From assembly GCF_029626145.1 (NCBI RefSeq), contig NZ_JARUBJ010000002.1, positions 3,631,501-3,695,500 on the forward strand: a stretch of 64,000 nt of DNA, in the 5' to 3' direction. Position numbers and translations under genes: made by a program. This document shows positions 1 to 8,762 of the stretch, in pieces; position 1 is the stretch's first letter, and each line of letters opens with the position of its first letter. This DNA is from Micromonospora sp. WMMD961. GTDB lineage: Bacteria > Actinomycetota > Actinomycetes > Mycobacteriales > Micromonosporaceae. The notes under the pieces were generated by a model. It searched no databases. It saw only the letters and a program-made list of their open reading frames with translations, and was not told the origin of the DNA.

Positions 1-1083
1 CCGCCACGGGCTGCCCGAGCGTGGGGGCAGCCCTGCGGGGCGCGGCGGTGGCCCATCCGAGCGCGGCGGCAGGCCGCCGGAGCGCTGCGCGGCGGCGCTG
101 CCCGGCCGCTGCACGGCACCCCCGGCACGGGGAACCGAGCCCGGCCGCCCGATCCCGCCCGGTTGCTGGGCCCGCGCCGGTTGCCCCGCGCCGCCCGGTT
201 GCCCCGAGCCCGCCGGTTCTCCCGCCCCCGCCGGTTCTCTCGCACCGCCGACCGGCAGGTCCCGGCCGAGGCGGGCGAGCAGCAGCGCGGTCGTCACCCC
301 GGCGGTCACCGCGGAGTCGGCGGCGTGCGGTGGCTCCCCGGAGGCGCGCGGTGGCGGCATCCGGCACACCCGGGTCAGCAGCGTCTCCAGCACCGGGGGC
401 GGCAGCCCGGGCAGCAGGTCGCGGACGCGTCCGTCCAGCTCGCCACGCAGCCGCCCGAGGTCGGTGGCGCGGGGTGGGTGCCCGAGCAGCTCGCCGGCCA
501 GCTCGCGCAGTAGCGGTGGTGCCAGCGCGGCCATGCCCAGGCCGACGTCGGCCGGGGCTCGGCGCAGCTCCTTGCGGAGCCGGTCCCGGTCGCCGGAGCG
601 CACACCACCCACCACTCGCCGCAGCAACTCCTGGGAGTCGTCCACCCGCTCGTCGGGCTCCTCGTCGAGGCCTTCGCGCCCGCCGGTCAGTTCGGCCACC
701 CGCACCGACCACCAGCGGCGCATCCGCACCTGCTCGGCCGGCTCGGCCGGCACCTCGGCGGGCCCGGACGTCGGCGGCGTGTCGTGTCGGGGAGCGCGTT
801 GCTCGGGGCGGGGCGCCGGGGCGCCGTCCGCGCCGAGCCCGATCGCCGTCAGATAGGCCGACAGCTGCTCCTGGGCAACCCGCAGCGCGTAGCCGGCGCT
901 CTCGGCGTGCTCGGTCGCGGCGGACAGCTCGGGCACTCCCATCGGGTTGGCCGATTCCTGGCGGACCCAGCGCAGTCGCTCCGCGGCCAGGCCGAACTTC
1001 TCCAGCGCCTGCCCCAACAGGGCCAGCGGGAACTCCTCGCTGGCGGCACGGACCTGCCCACCGACGTCCTCGATGATGGACAT
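1..1083 (-). CDS. Conserved protein with helical N-terminus and Gly/Pro/Arg-rich tail (3' end outside window)
   Basis: The minus-strand frame is open from an ATG at 1083 to the window edge (361 codons) and runs off it, so the C-terminus is unseen. The first ~100 residues look helical and amphipathic (a stretch such as YALRVAQEQLSAYLTAIG). A middle section of ~150 residues is rich in Leu/Arg/Glu and also looks helical. From about residue 275 the protein becomes low complexity, with GxxQP/GxxEP repeats. It lies 6 nt downstream of a small coiled-coil gene on the same strand, so the two are probably co-transcribed. I do not recognise the family. Small helical partner plus long linker is the layout of several actinobacterial proteins that carry a variable C-terminal domain, but that domain is not in view. 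The coding call rests on the continuous frame and codon bias. Confidence 0.7.
   Translation of the reverse strand, partial: MSIIEDVGGQVRAASEEFPLALLGQALEKFGLAAERLRWVRQESANPMGVPELSAATEHAESAGYALRVAQEQLSAYLTAIGLGADGAPAPRPEQRAPRHDTPPTSGPAEVPAEPAEQVRMRRWWSVRVAELTGGREGLDEEPDERVDDSQELLRRVVGGVRSGDRDRLRKELRRAPADVGLGMAALAPPLLRELAGELLGHPPRATDLGRLRGELDGRVRDLLPGLPPPVLETLLTRVCRMPPPRASGEPPHAADSAVTAGVTTALLLARLGRDLPVGGAREPAGAGEPAGSGQPGGAGQPARAQQPGGIGRPGSVPRAGGAVQRPGSAAAQRSGGLPPRSDGPPPRPAGLPPRSGSPWR
157..250. repeat. Degenerate tandem repeat (unit about 15-18 bp) inside the first gene
   Basis: Six or so imperfect copies of a unit containing GCCGGTTG or GCCGGTTCTC follow one another. On the minus strand they encode successive EPAG/QPGG-type blocks. 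Unit number is likely to vary between strains because the repeat is in frame and lies in a low-complexity linker. Confidence 0.6.
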
Positions 1084-1089
1084 GACGGC

Positions 1090-1350
1090 CTACAGGGTGG
1101 CGACGTAGAGCTGCGCCTGCTCCACCGCGACCAGTGTCGCGGCGAGACACTCCTCCAGCTCCTGGCTGGCCTGTGTCAGCGACGCCTGGGCCGCCTCCAC
1201 CGTCTCGTGCCCGCTGCCCTCCAGCGCCCCGGCGAGGGTCTGCTGCGCCTCGGACAGTTTCTCGCCGGCTGCCTGCACGGCTGTCTGCCCGTCCCCGATC
1301 TGTTGGAGGGCGACATCGATGGCAGCCTTCAACTCGGCGACGCTCGCCAC
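1090..1350 (-). CDS. Small coiled-coil protein (DUF6244-like)
   Basis: An 86-residue protein almost wholly made of heptad-like Ala/Gln/Leu/Glu helices, with no signal peptide and no Cys. I chose the GTG at 1350 over an in-frame ATG at 1383 because a perfect AGGAGG lies 7 nt upstream of the GTG and inside the longer reading. Size and pattern (a helix, a short GSG break near the middle, a second helix) resemble small actinobacterial proteins encoded beside larger variable proteins; the DUF6244-like label is from memory and uncertain. It ends 6 nt before the start of the next gene on the same strand, so it probably forms an operon and possibly a complex with that product. No direct function can be assigned. 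Confidence 0.75.
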   Translation of the reverse strand: MASVAELKAAIDVALQQIGDGQTAVQAAGEKLSEAQQTLAGALEGSGHETVEAAQASLTQASQELEECLAATLVAVEQAQLYVATL

Positions 1351-1502
1351 GGCGGAACCTCCTGGGGGCGGGGAGATCTCCATTAGAGCCTATCGGCGGT
1401 TCCGAAAGAACATCCGCCCTGTCGGTGTTCCTGCCCGCCTGTCCGGAAGGCCCACGGAAGTGCCGGGAGTCCGTTCTGTGGGAGTCCCAGTGCGAGAATT
1501 TC

Positions 1503-1895
1503 TCAGCTGTTGGTCAGGGTCTCGCGTAGCCAGCGCGGCCCGTACACCTCGGCGCCGAGCGCGGTAACGCGCCCGCGCAACTCCCGGTCGGCCGTGACCA
1601 CCAGCCGCCGGCGGTGCGGCGCGTCGGCCACCAGCTCGACCACCGTGTCGTCGCCGGAACCGGCGGCGGAGACCACCCGGACGCCCTCGGTGCCCTGCAC
1701 GTCCCGCGCGGCCCCCTCGACCACCAGGACCACCTCCACCGGGGCGGGCAGCCGAGCCGGCAACCCGACGGTCGCCACCGGGGCGAGCGAGTCGCGCAAC
1801 CGGGCCGCCGCGCCGGCGCGGTCCCGCCACCACCCGTTCGGGCGGGAGCCCACCACGTTGGCGCCGTCCACGATCAACAGCGGTGTCTCGTCCAT
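1503..1895 (-). CDS. NYN (YacP-like) domain protein, putative RNA nuclease
   Basis: A 130-residue single-domain protein. The N-terminal strand LLIVDGANVVG (Asp10, Asn13) and the central SGDDTVVELV segment (Asp82, Asp83) are the acidic metal-binding positions of NYN/PIN-like nucleases. A third strand, RRLVVTADREL, with Asp103 completes the site. Related actinobacterial proteins are often labelled NTP pyrophosphohydrolase, but the fold is PIN-like and RNA cleavage is the more likely activity. The ATG at 1895 gives the length usual for the family and has GGTGG just ahead. It is divergent from the clpC-like gene across a 141-nt gap that must hold both promoters. Confidence 0.85.
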   Translation of the reverse strand: MDETPLLIVDGANVVGSRPNGWWRDRAGAAARLRDSLAPVATVGLPARLPAPVEVVLVVEGAARDVQGTEGVRVVSAAGSGDDTVVELVADAPHRRRLVVTADRELRGRVTALGAEVYGPRWLRETLTNS

Positions 1896-2036
1896 CCCAC
1901 CAGACTGCCACCATCGGCCGGCCCCGGCCCGGAGGCCACACCCGGCACGCCGGTCCGCCACCACCTGCGGCGTTTGTCGGGGCGCGCGTCGGGTAGCCCC
2001 TGCCGACCGTGCCGCGCCCGACTGCGGAGGACAGAC

Positions 2037-4595
2037 ATGATGGGACCCGGTGACATCGGCTCCGACCCGTGGGATGAATTCCTGGCCCGGTACTTCGGCC
2101 GGGGCGAGGGGGGACGCCGGCCACCGCACCGGGTCGACATCACCCGACTGATGACGGCCGACGCCCGGGAGATGCTGGCCGACGCGGCCCGACGCGCCGC
2201 CCAACGCCAGAGCAGCGACCTGGACACCGACCACCTGCTCTGGGCGGCGCTGCAACGCGAACCCCTGCGCGACCTGGTACGCCGGGCCGGCGCCGACCCG
2301 GACACCCTGCTCAACGCCCTCGGTGGCAAGGGTGACGGCGCGCCGCGCGGGGAGGTGCCACCCAACCTGTCGTTGACCCCCGCCGCCAAGCGGGCGTTGC
2401 TCGATGCCCATCAGCTCTCCCGGGCGATGGGCGCCAACTACATCGGCCCCGAACACATCCTGATGGCGCTGCCGCTCAACCCGGAGTCCCCGGCCGGGCG
2501 GATGCTGGCCGCCGGCCGGATCCAACCCGAGTCGTTGCAGGCCGCCAACGCCGAGCGCGGGCCGATGACCGGCCCGAAGCCGGATCGGGGCACCCCCACC
2601 CTGGACCAGTACGGGCAGGACCTCACCGACCTGGCCCGCAACGACCAGATCGACCCGGTGATCGGACGAGCCGACGAGATCGAGCAGGCCGTGGAGATCC
2701 TGTCGCGGCGTACCAAGAACAACCCGGTGCTGATCGGTGAGGCCGGTGTCGGCAAGACCGCCATCGTCGAAGGGCTGGCCGAACGGATCTGCGACGGCGA
2801 CGTTCCGCAGACCCTGCTCGGCAAACGGGTCGTCCAACTCGACCTCGCGGGCCTCGTCGCCGGTACCCGCTATCGCGGTGACTTCGAGGAGCGGCTGAAG
2901 AAGGTGATCGACGAGATCCGGGCGCACCGCGACGAGCTGATCATCTTCCTCGATGAGATCCACACCCTGGTCGGTGCGGGAGGCGCCGGCAGCGAAGGCG
3001 GGATGGACGCGTCCAACATGCTCAAACCCGCCCTCGCGCGTGGCGAGCTGCGGGTGATCGGCGCGACGACGCTGGACGAGTACCGCAAGAGCATCGAGAA
3101 GGACGCCGCGCTGGCCCGGCGCTTCCAGCCGGTGCTGGTACCCGAGCCCAGCGTCGACGACACCATCGCCATCCTGCGCGGTCTGCGCGACCGGTACGAG
3201 GCACACCACCAGGTGCGCTTCACCGACGAGGCGCTGGTCGCCGCCGCCGAGCTGTCCGACCGGTACGTCACCGACCGGTTCCTGCCGGACAAGGCGATCG
3301 ACCTCATCGACCAGGCCGGCGCGCGGGTGCGGTTGCGCACCCGTACCCCGGCGTCCGACGTGCGGGAGCTGGAGCAGGAGCTCGACGAGGTACGCCGGGA
3401 CAAGGAACAAGCCGTCACCGACGAGCAGTACGAGCGGGCCTCCGCGCTGCGCGACCGGATCGCCGAGTTGGAGGACGCCATCCGCCGCGCCAATGGCGAG
3501 GACGGCTCGTCCGGCTCCCAGGTGCCCGAGGTGGGCCCGCAGGAGATCGCCGAGGTGGTGTCCCGGGCCACCGGCATCCCGGTCAGCCAGCTCACCGAGG
3601 AGGAACGCGACCGGCTGCTGCGCCTGGAGGGTCACCTGCATCAGAAGGTGGTCGGTCAGGACGACGCGGTCACCGCGGTCGCCGAGGCGGTCCGCCGCTC
3701 CCGGGCCGGGCTGGCCGACCCGGAGCGGCCGATGGGCAGCTTCCTGTTCCTCGGCCCGACCGGAGTCGGCAAGACCGAGCTGGCCCGCGCCCTGGCCGAG
3801 GCGCTGTTCGGCGAGGCGGACCGGATGGTCCGGGTGGACATGAGCGAGTTCCAGGAGCGGCACACCGTCAGCCGGCTGGTCGGCGCGCCACCCGGATACG
3901 TCGGCTACGAGGAGGCCGGCCAGCTCACCGAGGCGGTCCGTCGCCGCCCGTACGCGGTGGTGCTGCTCGACGAGATCGAGAAGGCCCACCCGGACGTGTT
4001 CAACATCCTGCTCCAGGTGCTCGACGACGGGCGGCTCACCGACAGCCAGGGCCGCACGGTGAACTTCAAGAACACCGTACTGATCATGACGAGCAACCTG
4101 GGCTCCGAGCTGATCACCGGCGCCCAGCGCGCGGTCGGCTTCGGCACCGGCGACGTGGGCAGCGAGCAGGAGAACGACGAGCTGCGCGAGCGGCTGATGC
4201 GCCGCCTGCAGGAGAACTTCCGCCCGGAGTTCCTCAACCGCATCGACGAGGTCATCATCTTCCGCCGGCTGGAGGCCGAGCAGTTGCGCGACATCACCGC
4301 GCTGCTGCTGGAGGAGACCCGCCGCCGCATGCATGCCCAGGACCTCCAGGTGGAGTTCACCACCGCGGGCATCGACTGGCTCGCCGAGCACGGCTACCAG
4401 CCGGAGTTCGGCGCCCGCCCGCTGCGCCGGGTGATCCAGCGGGAGGTGGACAACCACCTGTCCCGGATGCTGCTGGAGTCGGCGATCTCGCCGGGGCAGA
4501 AGGTCACTGTGGACGTCCGCGACGGCGCGCTCAGCTTCGACGTGAGCGCCGGCGAGCGCGGCTACACAGCCGCCACGACCACCCACCCACGATGA
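2037..4595 (+). CDS. ClpC-like Hsp100 AAA+ unfoldase
   Basis: 852 residues, the usual length of ClpC. Order: an atypical N-terminal leader, a double Clp-N repeat (about residues 35-165), AAA1 with Walker A GEAGVGKT at 234-241 and Walker B Asp306-Glu307, a UVR-type coiled-coil insert (about 456-481), then AAA2 with Walker A GPTGVGKT at 573-580 and Walker B Asp645-Glu646, ending in a Clp D2-small domain. A VGF tripeptide in the AAA2 loop (in AQRAVGFG) matches the position of the ClpP-docking loop, so it probably feeds a ClpP protease, unlike ClpB. Two consecutive ATGs exist (2037, 2040); GGAGG at 2026-2030 fits either. The diverged N-domain suggests this is a second ClpC-type protein with its own substrates, not the housekeeping ClpC. 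Its stop overlaps the next start (ATGA). Confidence 0.93.
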   Translation: MMGPGDIGSDPWDEFLARYFGRGEGGRRPPHRVDITRLMTADAREMLADAARRAAQRQSSDLDTDHLLWAALQREPLRDLVRRAGADPDTLLNALGGKGDGAPRGEVPPNLSLTPAAKRALLDAHQLSRAMGANYIGPEHILMALPLNPESPAGRMLAAGRIQPESLQAANAERGPMTGPKPDRGTPTLDQYGQDLTDLARNDQIDPVIGRADEIEQAVEILSRRTKNNPVLIGEAGVGKTAIVEGLAERICDGDVPQTLLGKRVVQLDLAGLVAGTRYRGDFEERLKKVIDEIRAHRDELIIFLDEIHTLVGAGGAGSEGGMDASNMLKPALARGELRVIGATTLDEYRKSIEKDAALARRFQPVLVPEPSVDDTIAILRGLRDRYEAHHQVRFTDEALVAAAELSDRYVTDRFLPDKAIDLIDQAGARVRLRTRTPASDVRELEQELDEVRRDKEQAVTDEQYERASALRDRIAELEDAIRRANGEDGSSGSQVPEVGPQEIAEVVSRATGIPVSQLTEEERDRLLRLEGHLHQKVVGQDDAVTAVAEAVRRSRAGLADPERPMGSFLFLGPTGVGKTELARALAEALFGEADRMVRVDMSEFQERHTVSRLVGAPPGYVGYEEAGQLTEAVRRRPYAVVLLDEIEKAHPDVFNILLQVLDDGRLTDSQGRTVNFKNTVLIMTSNLGSELITGAQRAVGFGTGDVGSEQENDELRERLMRRLQENFRPEFLNRIDEVIIFRRLEAEQLRDITALLLEETRRRMHAQDLQVEFTTAGIDWLAEHGYQPEFGARPLRRVIQREVDNHLSRMLLESAISPGQKVTVDVRDGALSFDVSAGERGYTAATTTHPR

Positions 4596-4798
4596 GCGGG
4601 CCGGCACGACCGGACGAGCACGAGGACCCGCACGAGCCCGGGAAACCCCGGGACGAGGACGACCACCCCGACCCGATCCTGGCGCCGCCCACCGCGAACC
4701 CCCGCAGGACGCGGGTGCCCGCCGAGGGCCTGCATCCGAAGACCGACCAGGAGGACGACCCGGAGACGTCCGGGCATCGCCGGCGAGAGGAGACCTGA
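4592..4798 (+). CDS. Small acidic, disordered protein
   Basis: 68 residues, very rich in Asp, Glu, Pro, Arg and His, with no hydrophobic stretch, so probably disordered. Its ATG overlaps the stop of the clpC-like gene (ATGA at 4592) and its TGA overlaps the ATG of the following DUF3140 gene. This double overlap is the main reason to accept it as a gene: it would be translated by re-initiation. I do not recognise a family. A small hydrophilic protein made with an unfoldase could be a substrate or adaptor, but that is inference from position only. Confidence 0.55.
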   Translation: MSGPARPDEHEDPHEPGKPRDEDDHPDPILAPPTANPRRTRVPAEGLHPKTDQEDDPETSGHRRREET

Positions 4799-5148
4799 TG
4801 GTACGCGAAGCGCGGCTGGACCCCGAGGTGGAAGTGCTCTGGGAGGACTTCCACGCCGAGGTGAACGTCCCGTCGGAGCAGCTGCGCACCTGGCTGCTGA
4901 CCCGGGGCTCCGGTGAGGACTCGTTCAGCCCGAACCCGGACCTCGACCTGCCCCAGCCGGGCCGGGAGATCCTCAAGGTGTTGAACAAGCGCAAGGTCGA
5001 CCTCACCCCGGAGGACATCGAGGTGATGCGGGAGGCGGTCGAGCGCATCCGCGAGCTGATGGACGCCAAGCCGGCACGCGGCAACGCCGACGACGGCTGG
5101 CGGCACTCGCTGCTCGACCTGGGGCACGACCCGCTCGTCGAACGCTGA
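4798..5148 (+). CDS. DUF3140 family protein
   Basis: 116 residues. The segments VEVLWEDFHAEVN near the N-terminus, GREILKVLNKRKVDLTPEDI in the middle and WRHSLLDLGHDP at the end match my memory of DUF3140, a small cytoplasmic actinobacterial family of unknown function. GAGAGGAG lies 5-12 nt ahead of the ATG. It is the last gene of a coupled trio with the clpC-like gene; a perfect hairpin follows 12 nt after its stop. Being in an operon with a Clp unfoldase hints at a stress role but proves nothing. Confidence 0.85.
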   Translation: MVREARLDPEVEVLWEDFHAEVNVPSEQLRTWLLTRGSGEDSFSPNPDLDLPQPGREILKVLNKRKVDLTPEDIEVMREAVERIRELMDAKPARGNADDGWRHSLLDLGHDPLVER

Positions 5149-5160
5149 ACGGTGCGCCGC

Positions 5161-5197
5161 TCGACGGTGCCGCCCCGCTGTGGGACGGCACCGTCGA
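5161..5197. terminator. Hairpin between convergent genes
   Basis: A perfect 12-bp stem (TCGACGGTGCCG with its complement) and a 13-nt loop, lying between the DUF3140 gene and the convergent small gene at 5208-5453. There is no U-tract, as is common for high-GC actinomycete terminators. It can serve both strands. Confidence 0.7.
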
Positions 5198-5207
5198 CGC
5201 GTTCGCA

Positions 5208-5453
5208 CTACTGGCCCTGGTCGGGCTCCAGGCTGCCGATGGTCAGTCCGGCGGCGTCGGCCGCCGCGTCCCGGTCGCCGCGGGTCTGGTCCTCGCGGGT
5301 GAGCAGGTTGGCGTACTCGGTGACGTCGGCCGGGTCGGGCACCGTCGGCAGCCGACGCAGGAACGCCTCCACCTCGCGGGTGGCGGCGGTGTGCGCGGCG
5401 GCGGCCTGGCGCAGCAGTTCGCGGTCGTCGGCAGGCGGGTAGAGGTCCGTCAT
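5208..5453 (-). CDS. Small conserved hypothetical protein
   Basis: 81 residues from the ATG at 5453 (a TTG at 5474 would add seven residues but has no ribosome site). The sequence is helical and acidic, with segments such as DDRELLRQAAAAHTAATREV and DVTEYANLLTRED; no membrane segment and no Cys. It lies 60 nt downstream of the LysR gene on the same strand and may be read with it. No family recognised. Confidence 0.6.
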   Translation of the reverse strand: MTDLYPPADDRELLRQAAAAHTAATREVEAFLRRLPTVPDPADVTEYANLLTREDQTRGDRDAAADAAGLTIGSLEPDQGQ

Positions 5454-5513
5454 GTCCGCCAGATACCCGGCCAACGGCGGTTCGCACCGCCACCGGCAGG
5501 TGATTACCTCCGG

Positions 5514-6497
5514 TCAGACGACCGGCCGGATTCCGCTGGGCTGCCGCACCCCGAACCCCGGGTTGCTCATCAGCCAGGCCAGGTACGCCGGATGCGGGGC
5601 CAACGAGTCGACGTACGCCGCCTTGGCAGTCTCCACCACCAGCTCGGCGCCCTGGGCGGCGAGGGAGTCGGGATGCCAGCCGAGCAGGAGCCGCCAGCGC
5701 AGCGGTGTCCCGGCGAGCCGACGGGTCACCAACCCGGCCACCGGACGGAACGTCGCCTGGCACAGCGCCACCGCCACGCCGGCGTCCACCAGGTCGATGC
5801 AGCCGCGGATGTCGGTCTCGTACACCTTGCGGGGGGTGAAGCCGGCGCGGGCGCACGCGGCGGCGAAGCAGTCGCCGAAGCAGCCGTCGCCCGGCGCGGC
5901 CACCCACTGCTCGTGGCGCAGGTCCGCCAGGCGCACCTCCTCCTGTACGGCGAGGGGGTGCGTCTCCGGCAGCAGCACCAGCACCGGGTCGACGGCCACC
6001 TCCTGCCAGCTCAATCCGAAACCCGCCGACGGACTGGCGTCGCCACACACACCGGTGAGCGCGAAGTCCAGCCGGCCGCCGGCCACCAACTGCGCCAACT
6101 CGTCCACCGACCAGGAGGCGAACGTGGTGATCTGGATCGGTGGCTGCTCGGCCGCCAACCGGTGCACCAACCGGCCCAGGATCGGGCTGTTCACCCCACC
6201 GAACCGGTAGCAGGTGGGAGAACCGCCGGCCCCCGCCAGCCGGGCCGCCTCGTCCTGCAGCCCCTTCATCGCCGGCAGCAGGACCCGGGCCCGGGCCAGC
6301 ACCAGCTCGCCGAGCGCGGTGGGTCGGGCACCACGCCGGTCCCGGTCGAACAGCGGACCGCCCAGGGTCCGCTCGATGCGTTGGAGCTGGGCGGTGAGGG
6401 CCGGCTGGGCCAGGCCGAGCGCCGAGGCCGCCTTCGTCACACTCCCCGTCTCCGCGATCGCGCAGACCACCCGCAGGTGACGCAGCTCCAGGTTCAT
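5514..6497 (-). CDS. LysR-family transcriptional regulator
   Basis: 327 residues. The N-terminal winged helix-turn-helix (MNLELRHLRVVCAIAETGSV, then TKAASALGLAQPALTAQLQR) is classic for LysR proteins: residues 1-60 bind DNA and the rest is a periplasmic-binding-like effector domain. The closing part has the motif VDAGVAVALCQATF typical of the effector hinge. LysR proteins normally regulate a divergent neighbour, but here the upstream gene (hemerythrin-like) is on the same strand 85 nt away, so the target is not evident. Several Cys in the effector domain (GVCGDASP, GDGCFGDCFAAACA) are more than usual and could sense redox state; that is inference. Confidence 0.92.
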   Translation of the reverse strand: MNLELRHLRVVCAIAETGSVTKAASALGLAQPALTAQLQRIERTLGGPLFDRDRRGARPTALGELVLARARVLLPAMKGLQDEAARLAGAGGSPTCYRFGGVNSPILGRLVHRLAAEQPPIQITTFASWSVDELAQLVAGGRLDFALTGVCGDASPSAGFGLSWQEVAVDPVLVLLPETHPLAVQEEVRLADLRHEQWVAAPGDGCFGDCFAAACARAGFTPRKVYETDIRGCIDLVDAGVAVALCQATFRPVAGLVTRRLAGTPLRWRLLLGWHPDSLAAQGAELVVETAKAAYVDSLAPHPAYLAWLMSNPGFGVRQPSGIRPVV

Positions 6498-6582
6498 ACG
6501 GTGACGGTAGGACTACGTGTCAGCCGGCGGAATAGCCCGAGCGGATCGGTGATAATGAATGCACTTCGGGGCGGGCGGGCGC

Positions 6583-7191
6583 TCAGTCGCGGGGTGGCTC
6601 CGGCAGGTCCGCCAGGTACGTCGGTCGCCGGGTCACCGCGTCGAGCACCTTGTCCACCACACCGACCGCCGGCTCCACGATCCGGTTCCACGGCGGGGTG
6701 GCCGGAGTGCTCGGGTGCGGGCGGGTGGGCGCCGCCTCCTCGGCGATCTCCAACCGGTTGCCCAGACGGATCAGCTCCTCCTCGGTCGCGACCGCGCGCA
6801 GCTCGGTGACGAGCGCGCCCACCCCCTCGACGTGCTGGCGAACCCGCTCGGCGACGTCGGTCAGCGCCGCGTCCGTCAGACCCTTCAGGGTGTTCAGCAG
6901 GCCGGCGTCGGCGGCGATCTCGGCGTCCACCCGTTCGGCGGCGCCCGGCAGAGCGGCGCGCACCGCCGGCAGCAGGTACTGCTCCTCGGCGGACAGGTGC
7001 CGCGACAACGCGGCGGTGAGCACCGCCAGTGCCTCCTGCGGTGTGGCGTCCGGGCCGGTCAACTGGTCCAGCAGCGACAGCAGTTGCCGGTGCTCCCGGT
7101 CGACGATGTCGGCGATGCTGCGACCAGCGGGCCGGTAGCCCTCCTCGGAGGCGGGCGCGGGCGGCAGCGGCGGCAGGGGAACGGCGGACAT
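6583..7191 (-). CDS. Hemerythrin-like (HHE) domain protein
   Basis: 202 residues. The ATG at 7191 has GGAGGG close upstream; an in-frame longer reading to 7269 has no such site. An HHE cation-binding four-helix bundle runs from about residue 25 to 145, with His34 (IVDREHRQLL), His66 and Glu70 (LSRHLSAEEQYLLPAV) and a later His (VRQHVEGVG) as likely di-iron ligands. The tail is Pro-rich and ends in a short conserved-looking segment. Actinobacterial HHE proteins are linked to oxygen, nitric oxide or iron sensing and to peroxide stress. It is divergent from the M20 peptidase gene. Confidence 0.85.
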   Translation of the reverse strand: MSAVPLPPLPPAPASEEGYRPAGRSIADIVDREHRQLLSLLDQLTGPDATPQEALAVLTAALSRHLSAEEQYLLPAVRAALPGAAERVDAEIAADAGLLNTLKGLTDAALTDVAERVRQHVEGVGALVTELRAVATEEELIRLGNRLEIAEEAAPTRPHPSTPATPPWNRIVEPAVGVVDKVLDAVTRRPTYLADLPEPPRD

Positions 7192-7374
7192 GGTGCCCTC
7201 CTCGACTGGCGGGCGGAAGCTCCGGCAGGGGACGAACGGTCGTGGGCGGCGGTACCCGAACGCGGCCACCGCGAAACCGGCCCGTCGATGTGTCGACTCG
7301 CGGACGCCGGCGCGCCGGCATTTCCGCGCCGGTGCGCCGGCCCGTCGACCAACTCGGGCTGGTATGAAGAGGCG

Positions 7375-8703
7375 ATGACGAGCGATGCCGCCTCCGCCCT
7401 AGCCGACCCCACCGCAGAGGTCGTCGACCTCTGCCGCGACCTGCTGCGCATCGACACCACCAACACCGGGGACAACGACACCAGCGTCGGTGAGCGCCGC
7501 GCGGCCGAGTACGTGGCGGAGAAGCTCGCCGAGGTGGGCGTGGAGTCCGTCCTGCACGAGTCTGCTGCGGGCCGGGCGAACGTGGTGGCCCGAATCCCGG
7601 GCACCGACCCCAGCCGGGGCGCGCTGCTGGTGCACGGCCACCTGGACGTGGTGCCCGCCGACGCCGACGAGTGGTCGGTGCACCCGCTCTCCGGGGAGCT
7701 GCGCGACGGCTACCTGTGGGGTCGCGGCGCAATCGACATGAAGGACTTCGACGCGATGGTGCTGGCCGTCGTGCGGCACTGGCAGCGCACCGGCGTACGA
7801 CCGCCGCGCGACATCGTGCTCGCGTACACCGCCGACGAGGAGGCGGGCAGCGACTACGGCGCGCGTTTCCTGGTGGACAACCACCGGGGCCTCTTCGACG
7901 GCTGCACCGAGGCGATCGGCGAAGTCGGCGGCTTCTCCTACTCGGTCAACGACAGTCAGCGGCTCTACCTCATCGAGACGGCCGAGAAGGGCATCGACTG
8001 GCTGCGGCTGCACGCCAAGGGTCGCCCCGGGCACGGCTCGATGGTGCACGACGACAACGCGGTCACCGCGCTCGCCGAGGCGGTCGCCCGGATCGGCCGG
8101 CACCGCTTTCCGGTGGTGGTCACCGACACCGTACGGGCCTTCCTGACCGAGGTCTCCGACCTGCTCGGCATCGAGTTGGACCCGGACGACCCGGAGACGG
8201 CCATCGCCAAGCTCGGCCCGATCGCCAACCTGATCGGCGCGACCATCCGCAACACCGCCAACCCGACCCGGTTGAGCGCCGGTTACAAGGACAACGTCAT
8301 CCCCGGCCGCGCCACCGCCACCATCGACTGCCGCAGCCTGCCCGGTCAGTCCGAGCTGCTGGAGCGGCAGCTGCGCGAGCTGGTCGGCCCGGACATCGCG
8401 ATCGAGTACGTCCAGCGGCAGCCGGCGCTGGAGACCACGTTCGACGGTGACCTGGTCGAGGCCATGTCGGCGGCCCTGCGTGCCGAGGACCCGGGGGCGC
8501 GGCCGGTACCGTACATGCTCTCCGGTGGCACCGACGCCAAGGCGTTCTCCCAGCTCGGCATCCGCTGCTTCGGGTTCGCCCCGCTCCGGCTGCCCGCCGA
8601 CCTGAACTTCTCGGCGTTGTTCCACGGCATCGACGAGCGCGTTCCGGTTGACGGACTACAGTTCGGCGTGCGGGTGCTCGACCGGTTCCTCCGCACCTGC
8701 TAG
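7375..8703 (+). CDS. M20/M25/M40 family metallopeptidase
   Basis: 442 residues. Zinc-site motifs are intact: HGHLDVVP with His89 and Asp91, GRGAIDMKD with the bridging Asp121, and DEEAGSDYG with Glu155-Glu156 as catalytic base and ligand. The dimerisation (lid) domain occupies about 185-300, and the closing GGTDAKAFSQLG and FHGIDERV segments carry the last ligand His. No signal peptide, so cytosolic. It probably hydrolyses dipeptides or N-acyl amino acids; M20 specificity cannot be read from sequence. GAAGAGG stands just ahead of the ATG. Confidence 0.92.
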   Translation: MTSDAASALADPTAEVVDLCRDLLRIDTTNTGDNDTSVGERRAAEYVAEKLAEVGVESVLHESAAGRANVVARIPGTDPSRGALLVHGHLDVVPADADEWSVHPLSGELRDGYLWGRGAIDMKDFDAMVLAVVRHWQRTGVRPPRDIVLAYTADEEAGSDYGARFLVDNHRGLFDGCTEAIGEVGGFSYSVNDSQRLYLIETAEKGIDWLRLHAKGRPGHGSMVHDDNAVTALAEAVARIGRHRFPVVVTDTVRAFLTEVSDLLGIELDPDDPETAIAKLGPIANLIGATIRNTANPTRLSAGYKDNVIPGRATATIDCRSLPGQSELLERQLRELVGPDIAIEYVQRQPALETTFDGDLVEAMSAALRAEDPGARPVPYMLSGGTDAKAFSQLGIRCFGFAPLRLPADLNFSALFHGIDERVPVDGLQFGVRVLDRFLRTC

Positions 8704-8762
8704 CCGCGTCCGGCAGTTGTCGCCGGGCGCGCAATCTCCCCATCGTGAAGGGACTGCCCCAC

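Noticed and set aside
1503..5084. A 1193-codon minus-strand frame
   Set aside because: It is a mirror of the clpC-like operon; only its last 130 codons (from ATG 1895) are a real gene. The rest lacks domain signals, while the plus strand gives a complete Hsp100 protein.
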